NCBI RefSeq assembly: GCF_001579845.1
Contig: NZ_CP007440.1
Coordinates: forward strand, 7,338,029-7,402,028
Source of the DNA: Rhodoplanes sp. Z2-YC6860
GTDB lineage: Bacteria; Pseudomonadota; Alphaproteobacteria; Rhizobiales; Xanthobacteraceae
DNA length: 64,000 bases
Direction of reading: 5' to 3'
Positions 19,956 through 29,135 of the stretch are shown one piece after another; within the stretch, counting starts at the first letter, position 1; each line of letters starts with the position of its first letter. The notes under the pieces were generated by a model that ran no database searches, was not told the DNA's origin, and was given only the letters and a program-made list of their open reading frames with translations. Position numbers and translations under genes: made by a program.

Positions 19956-20214
19956 CGCGATGAATCGCGCGGATCGCCAGATTTCCCTGTCGGTTTGTCC
20001 GGGCCACGCCCGGGTTCTTTCGTGCCTCCCTGAGGGAGGCGGAGCGCCGAAACGGCGCAGGTCTCACTGGGGCACCTTTGCGAAGGCACCCCGCCCGCCC
20101 TTGCGAGGGCAGGCGCGCCTTCCGGCGCTCCACCGCGGCGATTATGGGCGCCTGGACCGTATCACCGGGAGGACCAGGAGTATCCCTCCTGCAATTCCGG
20201 CGGTTTTCACCGCC
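19956..20214. repeat. Cluster of small perfect hairpins, candidate structured RNA or mobile element
   Basis: Eight short inverted repeats lie within about 260 bp. Stems are at 19956-19969 (CGCGAT), 19999-20013 (CCGGGC), 20024-20040 (GCCTCCC), 20044-20058 (GCGCCG), 20069-20092 (GGGG plus inner CCTT), 20097-20110 (GCCCT, loop TGCG), 20115-20128 (GCGCC, loop TTCC) and 20199-20214 (GGCGGT, loop TTTC). Most are perfect with loops of 2 to 4 nt. Translations give only low-complexity Arg/Pro/Gly chains, so coding is unlikely. The element borders the thrC promoter at the left edge of the accessory block. Its identity is unknown. Confidence 0.55.
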
Positions 20215-20782
20215 GTTCATTCCATCCCGGACGAGCCCTGACGGGCGGCCCTCGTAGTAGAGCGAACGGAACCCAGACGCCTCCCGGAGCCGAGCTTACG
20301 AGGCCCGTCCGCAGGACGCCGCACCCAGCTCCGTCAGCCGAACGTCTCCGGAAGACGCCCTCAGATGAGCCGGGATGGATTTGAACATATCATGAACATA
20401 TATATACGTCAAGTGCATCCTAAGTATCGCCGCTTCTTGGCTTCGATAGAGACGCTGGGTTGTCGACCACTCTGCTCGCTCGATCTCGAAGCGACTCAAA
20501 CGAAACGGCAAAGGCTCCCCACGGCCGCCGTTGGACCCAAAAGCGCTCCTACGAGCCCAGCAATCACCAACGCGATTCCGGCATCGCACCTACAATGACG
20601 AGTCCGAGCTCGTTGCCTTGGCTCGTAAAGCGGATTGGGACGCGGACTCATTAACGCGCGGACGTTCAATCTGCCGCCATTGGCCCAAGGACGCTTTTGG
20701 CGCGAAGCGGACATGCGAATCATTCACAAATGACGTGCATGACCCATAAGAGACATGCAGCGAGGCAGTCCGTGGCGGTGTA
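20215..20782. other. Stretch without a convincing gene
   Basis: No frame here has good coding character on either strand. The one suggestive item is a minus-strand frame of about 51 codons (20496-20651) with a hydrophobic stretch AGIALVIAGLVGALLG, but no binding site or family supports it. Base composition drops in GC from about 20385 onward, consistent with accessory DNA. Confidence 0.4.
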
Positions 20783-21454
20783 TTATCGTGAGCGTTCCAT
20801 TGGCTGGCGCCAATTGTCGATCAGTACGTAGATGCTGATCAGGAAGACCCATATGGGCAAGACAGCAAAGCTCCAGCTGATGTAGTAGCTGCCGGCGAGA
20901 AGAATGCATGCCAGTGCGTAGCCCAACAGAGCAATCCAGCGCGGTGCTACCGCGGTGTAGATTACAATGGTCGATGTTGAGATCATGAACACGCCCGCCA
21001 TCTTGATCGCGTATACGTTCATGAAGATGTAGGCGGCTGCCCGCGCGAAACGGAAAGTAACGGAGTTGATCAATTCATTTGGTTGGGCAGAAGACGCTAC
21101 CAGGATGACCGCGCCCCCAAACGCTGCAACGGCGAACAGCATGGCCAGAAACAATAGGGAACTTCCGAAAAATACAGTGGCAAAGAACCGATCTTCCTGT
21201 TGACCGAGCCGGTCACGCAGCACGCCGACGAACCACAGGAAGGCAACGCCGGCAAATGGAACCAGATTTAGCGCCAGCGCTACCGCTTTCGAGTCGGTAG
21301 CAAGCCACGCTCCCAGCTCAAGGGGATCGGCCGGAATGGAACGCCGGAGCAACCAGAATATCGTGATCGTAAGGACAGAAAAGGCGATGCCCGCGATGGC
21401 GGCGGCCCTCGGCGTTTTTAGACGCGCGCGAATGAGCGTGCCGTTGTCCAGCAT
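20783..21454 (-). CDS. Multi-pass membrane protein, unknown function
   Basis: Not recognised. The 223-residue product has about six hydrophobic helices, including IAGIAFSVLTITIFWLL, LVPFAGVAFLWFVGVL, FFGSSLLFLAMLFAVAAF and YYISWSFAVLPIWVFLISIYVL. A short charged loop DRLGQQEDRFF separates helices 2 and 3. No transport or enzyme motif is evident. It lies 80 bp downstream of the DUF2252 gene in the same direction, so it may be cotranscribed. Confidence 0.75.
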   Translation of the reverse strand: MLDNGTLIRARLKTPRAAAIAGIAFSVLTITIFWLLRRSIPADPLELGAWLATDSKAVALALNLVPFAGVAFLWFVGVLRDRLGQQEDRFFATVFFGSSLLFLAMLFAVAAFGGAVILVASSAQPNELINSVTFRFARAAAYIFMNVYAIKMAGVFMISTSTIVIYTAVAPRWIALLGYALACILLAGSYYISWSFAVLPIWVFLISIYVLIDNWRQPMERSR

Positions 21455-21534
21455 AGGCTTGCGTTCCTTACTCCAACACCCTGAGCAATCGACGGCAGGC
21501 CCTGGAACTCGCCGGCTCGCTCGGGAAGCCCAGC

Positions 21535-22944
21535 CTAGGGTTCTTGATAGACTGTGACCTTACCTTTCCTCACTGCTGCTTTAAGGGCGGCATAGTCATG
21601 TTCCGCCTGATCTGCGTAGGCCAAGGCAAATTTGCCCATCGCTTCGTCGAACTCATCGTTCGATGAGCCGAGATAGCCGCTGATCGTTGCCGATATCTCG
21701 CTGACCTTCGAGTGCGCGCGGGCGAGCACCCAGCCGCACATCACAGCGTAAAAATTCAGCGCTTCGGCGTTGAAAGTCTCGACCAGAGGTTTGATCTTGG
21801 CATCGCGCAACTGCCGCACATAGAGATGCCGCCCCCCAATACCGGTCAGCCAACCCAGGAAGATATCCGATGCCGGCTGCATCAAACGCTGTCCCAGCAC
21901 GACCCGTTGCCCATGATGGCTATATGCGCTGTTCCCCGCATACGGCTCCAGCACGGATCGCACAGCTTCTTTGACTTGAAGAAATAGTGGGCTGTTTTCC
22001 TCAGACATCATCAGAACGATCCAACAATTCCGACCGACGCTGCCCACGCCGACCACCTTGATGGCAATGTCGACGAACCGATACCGATCGAACAGCATGC
22101 GCCGGTCTTCGGGCATCGTTTCCCGGTAGTCGCGTAGAAGCTTCTCGATCGTTGCTCTGGCCTCAGGGGCGTTGGTCTCTTCGGGATGGAAAATCAACGG
22201 CGGTTGGTCTGTGATGCGGGTCTGCCCGCCTACCGTCCCCGCGAGTTTGGGGAAATCCAACTCCGAACCACTGCCAGCCGACGCTTTTTCAATACGCTTG
22301 CTGACTTGCTTCCGGTAAGCCTTGGGCAAAAGCCCCATGATATCTTCAGCGTCTATGGTCGAGTACCAGACCCGAAGCGGGTCCATTCTGGAGAATTCGC
22401 GCATGTGCTCGCGGTAGCTCCGAGCAGCGGTCTCCGCGCAATCACGGCCATTGCGGTCGGAAAGTCCGTTCGATCGCGCTGCGAGCACAAACGAAGCAAC
22501 CAATCGCTTGACGTCCCATTCCCACGGCGCGGGCGACGTCTCATCGAAGTCGTTGATGTCGAAGATGATGTTGCGTTCGGGGGTGGCAAAGCCGCCGAAG
22601 TTCATCAAGTGACAGTCGCCGCACGCCTGGACTTTAAGGCCCGTATTGGGCGTTCGCGACAAGTCGGAGGCCATGATCGCAGCAGACCCCCGATAGAAGG
22701 CAAAGGGCGACTGCAACATCCGGCCATAGCGGATCGGAACGAGGTTTTTCATCCGGCCAGCGTCCGACTTGTGCAATAGGCCTATCGGGTCTGGCCGGCT
22801 TTTGAATTCCTTCCATATGCCGTGCCGCTCCCGCGGGAGCTTGTCGCGCAGAGCTTTGCCAGCCGCTGCCCGGTCATTCGCGGACATGATATGGGCGGCG
22901 CTACCGGCAGCGGCAGTCTTGGAAATGTCCTTGGTGTGTTTCAT
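21535..22944 (-). CDS. DUF2252 family protein
   Basis: A 469-residue DUF2252 protein, related in fold to kinase/aminoglycoside-phosphotransferase-like enzymes. Diagnostic segments are RMLQSPFAFYRGSAAIMASDL, CGDCHLMNFGGFATPE (the HLxNFG motif), FDINDFDET and the C-terminal ARAHSKV. The biochemical role of the family is not established. I chose the ATG at 22944 (MKHTKDISK); an in-frame ATG 27 codons earlier would add a hydrophobic segment, and a later one at MSANDRAAAG is also possible. It is divergent from the DUF4239 gene. Confidence 0.88.
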   Translation of the reverse strand: MKHTKDISKTAAAGSAAHIMSANDRAAAGKALRDKLPRERHGIWKEFKSRPDPIGLLHKSDAGRMKNLVPIRYGRMLQSPFAFYRGSAAIMASDLSRTPNTGLKVQACGDCHLMNFGGFATPERNIIFDINDFDETSPAPWEWDVKRLVASFVLAARSNGLSDRNGRDCAETAARSYREHMREFSRMDPLRVWYSTIDAEDIMGLLPKAYRKQVSKRIEKASAGSGSELDFPKLAGTVGGQTRITDQPPLIFHPEETNAPEARATIEKLLRDYRETMPEDRRMLFDRYRFVDIAIKVVGVGSVGRNCWIVLMMSEENSPLFLQVKEAVRSVLEPYAGNSAYSHHGQRVVLGQRLMQPASDIFLGWLTGIGGRHLYVRQLRDAKIKPLVETFNAEALNFYAVMCGWVLARAHSKVSEISATISGYLGSSNDEFDEAMGKFALAYADQAEHDYAALKAAVRKGKVTVYQEP

Positions 22945-23079
22945 GTCGACTAATGCCGAAGCTAGAGCAACCGTAATAAACAAAAAGCTACAATCCACGC
23001 AGACAATCCCATTGACGTAAATCAAATGAATTCACGCCAGTAATCTTTATTTTTTGCGGTCGTTTCAGGGCCGCTGACG

Positions 23080-23859
23080 ATGCCGGATTTTTATGACTAC
23101 TCACTGCTGACGCTTTTCCTGGCTGGTCTCGCAGCAATTCTCTGCGCCAGCGAAATCGGGCGCCGGATTGGAGTACTGCGCCCGGGCCGACGAGGCGGCG
23201 ACAACATATCGGTGCTGGAAAGCGGCATCATCGGAGTGCTGGCTCTCTTGATCGGCTTTACCTTCGCCATGGCTTTGTCGCGCTTCGAGGCTCGGCGCGA
23301 TGCAGTTCTGAATGAGGCCAACGCAATAGGCACTACGGCGTTGCGGGCGCGCCTGCTGCCCGAACCGCACCGAACGGAAACCCTGAGGTTGCTGCAGGAA
23401 TATGTAAAGATACGACTAGATATTGCGCAGCGTCCGGTATCTCAGACTGAACTAACAGCCGCGATCGATCGGTCGAATGTGTTGCAAGAAGCGCTTTGGC
23501 AACAGGCAAAAGCGGTGGCCGCCAAGGACAGCGGCATGGTGCCCACAGGACTTTTTATTCAGACGCTCAATGAAATGATTGATGGCCAGGGGAAACGTCT
23601 GGCAGCACTTCGCAACAGAGTACCGGCCGTCGTGCTGCTCGCTCTTTTCGGAGTCGCTGCATTCGCAAATGCCTTCGCCGGATATGCGAGCGGTCGCGAA
23701 GAACGCCGCAGCCGGTTGCCCGTCTACATCACAGGATTGCTGATCTCGGCCGTTATAGTCTTGATCCTGGACCTGGATCGACCGGGGGCCGGTTTCATTG
23801 ACGTCAGCCAACAACCGATGATCGACACAGCGGCCAGTATCGCCGGCTTTACCGACTAG
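23080..23859 (+). CDS. DUF4239/bestrophin-like membrane protein
   Basis: A 259-residue inner-membrane protein. An N-terminal pair of helices (LLTLFLAGLAAILCASEIGRR, then ESGIIGVLALLIGFTFAMAL) is followed by the family signature SRFEARRDAVLNEANAIGTT and LLPEPHR. A cytoplasmic helical region leads to two C-terminal helices. The pattern fits DUF4239; a channel role has been suggested for such proteins but is unproven. Divergent from DUF2252. Confidence 0.82.
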   Translation: MPDFYDYSLLTLFLAGLAAILCASEIGRRIGVLRPGRRGGDNISVLESGIIGVLALLIGFTFAMALSRFEARRDAVLNEANAIGTTALRARLLPEPHRTETLRLLQEYVKIRLDIAQRPVSQTELTAAIDRSNVLQEALWQQAKAVAAKDSGMVPTGLFIQTLNEMIDGQGKRLAALRNRVPAVVLLALFGVAAFANAFAGYASGREERRSRLPVYITGLLISAVIVLILDLDRPGAGFIDVSQQPMIDTAASIAGFTD

Positions 23860-23863
23860 GCAG

Positions 23864-23920
23864 GATGTCGGCTTGTGGCACGTTTCGTCCGAACTCGATG
23901 TCCGCTTCCATGTCGGCATT
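23864..23920. repeat. Degenerate ATGTCSGCTT direct repeats
   Basis: Three near-identical decamers (ATGTCGGCTT at 23864, ATGTCCGCTT at 23898, ATGTCGGCATT at 23910) occur within 57 bp. Another ATGTCCGCTT is at 26215-26224 beyond the DUF1254 gene. The surrounding 23860-24100 gap has no gene. These look like decayed copies of a dispersed intergenic repeat. Confidence 0.35.
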
Positions 23921-24100
23921 TGAGGGTACAACGAACCTCCCCGACCGGGGCAAAAACGACCCGATTGACCCATATTTCTTGGTAGTAGCGAAGCCGCTCG
24001 CATGGCGTACATCTGGGCAAACTTTGACATGCGCCCCAAATATTACCGCTACGCCCGTAGGCGTAGCGACACCACTTGAAATTTCCGATCTATAATCAGG

Positions 24101-24370
24101 CTAGCGCGGAACACAGCCCACCGGATATCCAACAGCAGTGCAATAGATGATGGCGCGGCGCACTGGAGCCACGACTACGCCACGCCTCACAGTACGACGG
24201 GTGGTGCGGCGGGCAACGCCGGCCACACTGCCGGGAGTTGCTGGTCGCCCCACGCGAGCCTGTGCGCTGTCCACGGAAAGGGCGGGCCCGCTCGTAGGCG
24301 ACCACTCAATCGACAGTGGCGCTCCGCAGAACAGGCCGACAGCAGCAACCAGCATCCCAATCTTTTTCAT
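24101..24370 (-). CDS. Small secreted basic protein, unknown function
   Basis: An 89-residue exported protein. The ATG at 24370 is fixed by AAGGAGG seven bases upstream. A signal peptide starts MKKIGMLVAAVGLFCG; the mature part begins near RVGRPATPG and continues with an Arg/Thr/Val-rich segment RRTTRRTVRR and two Cys near the end (YCTAVGYPVGCVPR). Comparable small RVGRP proteins are common in this bacterial group, but no function is known. Confidence 0.78.
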   Translation of the reverse strand: MKKIGMLVAAVGLFCGAPLSIEWSPTSGPALSVDSAQARVGRPATPGSVAGVARRTTRRTVRRGVVVAPVRRAIIYCTAVGYPVGCVPR

Positions 24371-24650
24371 GTTAGCCTCCTTGGCCGAATATGTCTGAAC
24401 AGTGTGATTGACATCAGTCCCAGCGATCTTGTTTTGATTCAGATCAACCAGCAGCTGCTCTTTTTCGAAAGCTGTATTTTTTTTGGGGCGCGCGGTTGTC
24501 TGCGGCATAGCGGAAGTATTGTCCTCGCTCTGAGCCTTTCAGGTTCTGACCCGGAGCGGACTGGGGCGGATTGACCTAACGCAATCGGCATAGGCTTGGT
24601 CCGTGTCAAAGAATGCGAGCTTGTCGCTTCTAGCCAAGGTGGGCCGTATC

Positions 24651-26147
24651 ATGAAATTGATGGCATCAGCAGTTTCTGCGCTGTCGTTCTTAGCGTTCTC
24701 GATAATTCCACTCAACGCTCAGCAATACAAAATGCAAACGCCGATACCACCGGGTGTTGCGATTCCGGACAAGGTAGAGACTCGTCTCGGGACGCTGAAT
24801 TTCTTCGACGGCTTTCCCGACGATGCGACCGTGGAAAAGCTCTACGACAACCTGGACTTCCAGCGTGCCGTCCAAGCCTACCTGTTGGGCTTGGCGCCGG
24901 TGAACCAATTGGCCAATCGAAAGGGGATCGCCGAACTGGGTCCGCTCAACGTGACGGTGCCGATCTTTGAGGATCGGATGGACCCGAAGTCGCTCTTCCT
25001 CACGCCAAACAACAACACGCCGTACACTTGGTTTTGGCTTGACCTGCGTGACGGACCTCTGGTGCTCGAAGCGCCACCAAAGGTGCTCGGGCTGATCAAC
25101 GATATGTGGTATAATTTTGTTACCGATGTCGGCCTCGTCGGGCCAGACAAGGGTGAGGGTGGCAAGTACCTGATCCTGCCGCCTGGCTACAAGGGCGAAG
25201 TTCCGAGCGGATATTTCGTCGTGAGGCCGGCAACTTTCAGCGTCTGGGTTCCGTGGCGTTCCTTCTTGGTGAACGGCGACCCGAAGCCCGGCGTTGACTT
25301 GGTCGAAAAGCACACGCGCATCTATCGCCTGAAGGATGCCGCAAATCCCCCGAATCTCAATTTCGTGCATGTTTCCGGCAGAGCATTCAGCACACTGGCG
25401 CCGGGAGATTATGCCTTTTGGGAGTATCTGAATCAGGTTGTGCAGGAAGAACCGACCGGTTCAGTCGACCCGGTCACGCTCGGCTTCTACGCATCGATCG
25501 GCATCCAAAAGGGCAAGCCATTCGCGCCCGATGCGCGGATGAAGAAGATCTTAACCGAGGCCGCTCTCGTAGGTGACGCCACTGCGCGTGCCATCAATGG
25601 CCGGTTGCGGATCAAGGAAAGCTACTATTACCCCAACAGCGCGTGGCGTTCGGGCTTCTTTGGCGGCTACAAGTTCGAACAAAATGGCGCGCGTATCCTT
25701 GATGCCTACTCGGCATTCTTCTTCTACGCGACCGGAGTGACGCCGGCGATGGACTCGAAAACAGTCGGCGAGGGATCGCAATACATGGCGGCGTTCGTCG
25801 ATAGTCAGAGCAAGCCACTCGACGGCGGAAAAAACTATAAGCTGCACTTGCCGCCCAATATTCCGGTCAAGCAATTCTGGTCGGTCATCCTCTATGACAA
25901 TCAGACCCGCTCCATGCTCCAGACCGACCAGCGTTGGCCGGCCGCAACCAGTCAGAACCCGAACCTCGAGGTCAACGCGGACGGTTCAGTGGATGTCTAT
26001 TTCGGCCCCAAGGCGCCGCCCAGCAAGGAGAACAACTGGGTACAAACCATCCCCGGCAAAGGATGGAACACGCTCCTCCGACTTTATGGCCCACTCCAGC
26101 CGTGGTTCGACAAAACCTGGCGGCCAAGTGAAATTGAGCCGATGTAA
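24651..26147 (+). CDS. Exported DUF1254/DUF1214 protein
   Basis: A 498-residue periplasmic protein. The ATG at 24651 has AAGGTGG upstream and leads straight into a signal peptide (MKLMASAVSALSFLAFSIIP); the GTG at 24603 is less likely. The DUF1254 part (about 35-180) includes LDFQRAVQAYLLGL and LTPNNNTPYTWFWLDLRDGP. The DUF1214 part near the C-terminus has KQFWSVILYDNQTRSMLQT and WVQTIPGKGWNTLLRLYGPL. The biochemical activity of the family is unknown. The gene lies upstream of the YiaV-type gene. Confidence 0.88.
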   Translation: MKLMASAVSALSFLAFSIIPLNAQQYKMQTPIPPGVAIPDKVETRLGTLNFFDGFPDDATVEKLYDNLDFQRAVQAYLLGLAPVNQLANRKGIAELGPLNVTVPIFEDRMDPKSLFLTPNNNTPYTWFWLDLRDGPLVLEAPPKVLGLINDMWYNFVTDVGLVGPDKGEGGKYLILPPGYKGEVPSGYFVVRPATFSVWVPWRSFLVNGDPKPGVDLVEKHTRIYRLKDAANPPNLNFVHVSGRAFSTLAPGDYAFWEYLNQVVQEEPTGSVDPVTLGFYASIGIQKGKPFAPDARMKKILTEAALVGDATARAINGRLRIKESYYYPNSAWRSGFFGGYKFEQNGARILDAYSAFFFYATGVTPAMDSKTVGEGSQYMAAFVDSQSKPLDGGKNYKLHLPPNIPVKQFWSVILYDNQTRSMLQTDQRWPAATSQNPNLEVNADGSVDVYFGPKAPPSKENNWVQTIPGKGWNTLLRLYGPLQPWFDKTWRPSEIEPM

Positions 26148-26372
26148 CAAGATCGGGGCGGAGCTTCGGCTCCTCCCCTTCATTTCCGCTGTGGCGCGAA
26201 GCGGTGGCTTTCCAATGTCCGCTTTCGCACAGCTATCGGGCGGAGCGGAAATGCCGAAATCATGACTACACGCCCTAGCGGTCCCGCGATCCTCCGACCG
26301 GAAGGTCGTGTAGATAGCAAGCAGTGCGTCTATCCGCTTTATAAGTGAGCAGTTACTTGGCGGGAGCAATCG

Positions 26373-27482
26373 ATGGTCATCATCCTTGTCCTTTACCTAG
26401 TACTTGTCTGGCTCGTCTTCTCCAAGCTACGGTTGGTGAAATGGAATTGGACATCTGGAACGATCACGGCATTGCTTGGCGCCTTCATCCTTTCTGTGTT
26501 TCTCGGCTTGTTAAATTATCTCAGCCCGTCCGGGACCATTACTGTTGTAGGACGCGTCGTCGAAGTGACGCCGAACGTTGCTGGAGACGTTGTGTCGATT
26601 CCCGTCAAACCGAACGTGCCAGTTAGGGCTGGCACCGTACTCTTTCAAATCAACCAAGAACCATTCAAGTACAAGGTGACCCAGCTTGAAGCAGCGCTCA
26701 TCGGCGCCAAGCAGCAGGCCGAGGTACTCAAGGCGAACTATGAACAGGCCACTGCAAATGTGACAAGTTTAGATTCCCAATTAAAGTTTCACCAGAAACG
26801 GCTTGCCGACGTACAGACGCTGACGCGGTCCGGTGCAACGTCACCTTTTAAAGAGCAAGATCAGCGGGACCAAATGGAGACGGCGGCGTATTCGCTAGAG
26901 GCCGCTAAGGCAGCGCAACGCAGCGCTAAAAATTCCATGGAGTCGGAAATCGACGGCATCAACACCACGGTCGTTCAAACGCAAGCCCAATTAGACCAGG
27001 CCCGATGGGAGTTGGATCAGACGACCGTCCGTGCACCAACTGATGGTTACGTGAGCAGTATGGCCCTTACGGTTGGCGCTCGCACGTTGAATTCTCGCTC
27101 AGCTATGTCGTTTGTTGTCGCTTCGGACATCACAATCATAGGTATGTTCCCGCAGAACGGTTTCAGGACTATCAAGCCTGACGCCGCCGTAACATTGGTC
27201 TTCGAGAACGACCCGGGCCACCTTCACAAGGCCAGGATCACTGAAATCCCTCCAGGTGTCGGTCAGGGACAAATCTCGGTGTCCGGGACCCTAGCGCGTA
27301 CCACCGCGCTGGGCGGAACAACCGACTATCCGGCATTAATCTCAATCCCCGAGACGGTCGATCGGGCAGCGTTGCGCCTCGGTACATCCGGCAAAGCGAC
27401 CGTCATTGCTGAGGACGCGGGCATCATTGGTATTATCGCTTGGGTCTTGATTTGGGTTAAATCTTACACGGCTTACCTGTGA
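26373..27482 (+). CDS. HlyD/YiaV-type membrane-fusion protein
   Basis: A 369-residue inner-membrane protein with its bulk in the periplasm. Two N-terminal helices (MVIILVLYLVLVWLVF and ITALLGAFILSVFLGLL) resemble E. coli YiaV/YibH. A biotinyl-lipoyl-like half (TVVGRVVEVTPNVAGDVVSI) and a long alpha hairpin follow, then the second half with TTVRAPTDGYVSS and a beta-barrel. The usual small DUF3302 partner is not found next to it. A GGGAG element precedes the ATG. The exported substrate is unknown. Confidence 0.88.
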   Translation: MVIILVLYLVLVWLVFSKLRLVKWNWTSGTITALLGAFILSVFLGLLNYLSPSGTITVVGRVVEVTPNVAGDVVSIPVKPNVPVRAGTVLFQINQEPFKYKVTQLEAALIGAKQQAEVLKANYEQATANVTSLDSQLKFHQKRLADVQTLTRSGATSPFKEQDQRDQMETAAYSLEAAKAAQRSAKNSMESEIDGINTTVVQTQAQLDQARWELDQTTVRAPTDGYVSSMALTVGARTLNSRSAMSFVVASDITIIGMFPQNGFRTIKPDAAVTLVFENDPGHLHKARITEIPPGVGQGQISVSGTLARTTALGGTTDYPALISIPETVDRAALRLGTSGKATVIAEDAGIIGIIAWVLIWVKSYTAYL

Positions 27483-27774
27483 GAGTTGAACTGACAGCAG
27501 CGCAAGGGAGTTCGCCTACGTGCTGCAATTGCTCAAGTCCGTTCGTGGCACATCGCGTCGTTTCGCGGCGACGGCGCAATACTGTCGCTTTCAGACCAAA
27601 GCCGACATCGCGACGAATTTGAGTACACGGCCTAGCCGAAGGCGTAATCAGCCACGTGAACAGAATAATGGCGGCTTACGCTACGCGAACCCGCCTTGCG
27701 AGCCAGCTACGAGCTTCTTAATCATTTTCTGGCAGAGACCGGACACTCGTTTCGATCCGGGTAATTTCGTGCGT

Positions 27775-28299
27775 ATGTCCGACAAAGCTTCGCATCTTCG
27801 ACTCGTGAGCACCGCCGATGTTGGCGGATTTGACCATGCAGATGGCGCCACGCCCCAGGTTTCCGCCGGCGCGATGCGCGCCGAAGCAAACGATCTTGCC
27901 GCGCGCATTGGTAAGAAACCTCATTCCGATTCCTTGTTGAAGTCTAAACGAGGGCTTGATCGGGAGCAGGCAACAGTCATCGGTAGGATCATCAATAAAA
28001 GAGGTGGAGCCGACGAAAAATCTTTGCTGCCTGAAATCAGCCCCGCGCAAAAAACCAAGGCTAAGATTGCGCGCAAGTACAGTAGGAAACGACTGTCGAC
28101 ACAACGTCAGCTCACAAGGTTGGTTTCTGCGGTTCGAACTCTGGCCGAGCTGACCGAAGCGCCACCCGATCTGGTTGGTGCATTGAGCCCGCATCTTGAT
28201 AAGCCGGTTATCGTCGAGAATTTGGAAGCTGCGGTGCGGTATCTCGACAGGTTCGCCAAGGAATGGCATCGCCACGAACAAACGTCGGGAATGGATTGA
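27775..28299 (+). CDS. Hypothetical protein, helical C-terminus
   Basis: Not recognised. The ATG at 27775 (MSDKASHLRLVS) is preferred because the in-frame sequence before it (from 27520) looks like noncoding DNA. The 174-residue product has a basic middle (KTKAKIARKYSRKRLSTQRQ) and an amphipathic C-terminal part (LTEAPPDLVGALSPHLDKPV, then VRYLDRFAKEWHRHE). No membrane segment or signal peptide is present. The preceding 290 bp after the YiaV gene holds only degenerate repeat-like sequence. Confidence 0.5.
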   Translation: MSDKASHLRLVSTADVGGFDHADGATPQVSAGAMRAEANDLAARIGKKPHSDSLLKSKRGLDREQATVIGRIINKRGGADEKSLLPEISPAQKTKAKIARKYSRKRLSTQRQLTRLVSAVRTLAELTEAPPDLVGALSPHLDKPVIVENLEAAVRYLDRFAKEWHRHEQTSGMD

Positions 28300-28669
28300 A
28301 CGGCGCGACGTTCTCAACGCAGTTGGGCAATAGCTTGCGGCCGATATGGACGGCCTGAGGTTCGGTGAGGCTGTTCAAGCCTTTGCACAAATTGCGTCGC
28401 AGCCTGCATCGCCCCGCCCAAGACATGGCGGCCTCGCTTTTTGAACCCTTACGCGCAGAACAATGGCGAGCGGACAATCAAGTGAGGGTCAACTCCGTTT
28501 TGTAAATTGGTTACACCCAAAACCTTTTGCACGAGCGCCTGCGCAACCTTTCCAATTCACAGTCGTTGCACGGGCTAGTCCCTGCTGCGGTGCGCATCTC
28601 CATGCCACGCCCGCGTGCTGCGGCAGGTAGTTCATTGGTGGACAAACAAACGATCCACCGTCCAGAGGG

Positions 28670-28710
28670 ATGAAGCCCCGCAGGGCTCACTGCGTCTTGC
28701 GGGGCTTCAT
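28670..28710 (+). promoter_or_regulatory. 13-bp inverted repeat just upstream of a small membrane-peptide gene
   Basis: ATGAAGCCCCGCA (28670-28682) pairs perfectly with TGCGGGGCTTCAT (28698-28710) across a 15 nt loop. AAGGA, the ribosome-binding site of the next gene, starts only about 5 nt after the stem. It could be a terminator-less leader hairpin controlling translation, or an IR for a regulator. The 370 bp before it (28300-28669) shows no gene. Confidence 0.5.
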
Positions 28711-28727
28711 GATTCAAGGAATTCGAG

Positions 28728-28835
28728 ATGGAAGTGCAAACGGCAATAGAATCCGAGCGGCGCGGAGCCCGCGTCATGGGCCTGATCGGCGTTCTGTTGT
28801 TGGTCTTATGGATCGCGGCCTACGCGCAGATCTAG
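28728..28835 (+). CDS. Small single-pass membrane protein (35 residues)
   Basis: A short gene with good translation signals: AAGGA is followed by ATTCGAG and the ATG. The product starts MEVQTAIESERRGARVMG, has one hydrophobic helix LIGVLLLVLWIAAYA and ends QI. The charged N-terminus followed by one helix suggests an inner-membrane peptide. No family was recognised. It lies behind the 13-bp inverted repeat at 28670-28710. Confidence 0.6.
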   Translation: MEVQTAIESERRGARVMGLIGVLLLVLWIAAYAQI

Positions 28836-29135
28836 TTGGCGGCTATCTGGTGGGCCGGAGCGCTGCAATAAAGCGACAAGCATTCTCAGCATCGTTCATG
28901 CGACGAGTGTTTGAGTCGGGCGCTTGAAATATTTTTCGATGTTGCACATCGATTGACATGCACAGCCGGTTTACCACCGTGCGGTTTGATGTCTGTGTGA
29001 TGTTCTGGTCGACGCGAATGCGTGAAAGCGTCGCTACGTAGAAGCCCGCGTCTTGAGCGTGCCGTATCACTTTCCGCGTCGTCTTAAAGTCATTCGTAGA
29101 TGTGATGGCGTGAAGAGGCCACCGAATGAGGCTGC
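28836..29135. other. Gap with no supported gene
   Basis: A minus-strand frame (28843-29199) is open but overlaps the zinc-ribbon gene, lacks a binding site and has no recognisable domain. Nothing else stands out. The region is lower in GC than the flanking core genes. Confidence 0.35.

Noticed and set aside
19956-20214. tmRNA, RNase P RNA or SRP RNA as identity of the hairpin cluster
   Set aside because: None of the diagnostic sequences (tag-coding stretch, GAGGAAAGTCCGG, SRP tetraloop region) is present.
19879-20220. Minus-strand open frame over the hairpin cluster
   Set aside because: Arg/Pro/Gly-rich translation without a binding site; it arises from stacked inverted repeats.
27520-27774. 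5' extension of the hypothetical gene at 27775
   Set aside because: The extension looks like translated intergenic repeat sequence and lacks a ribosome-binding site.
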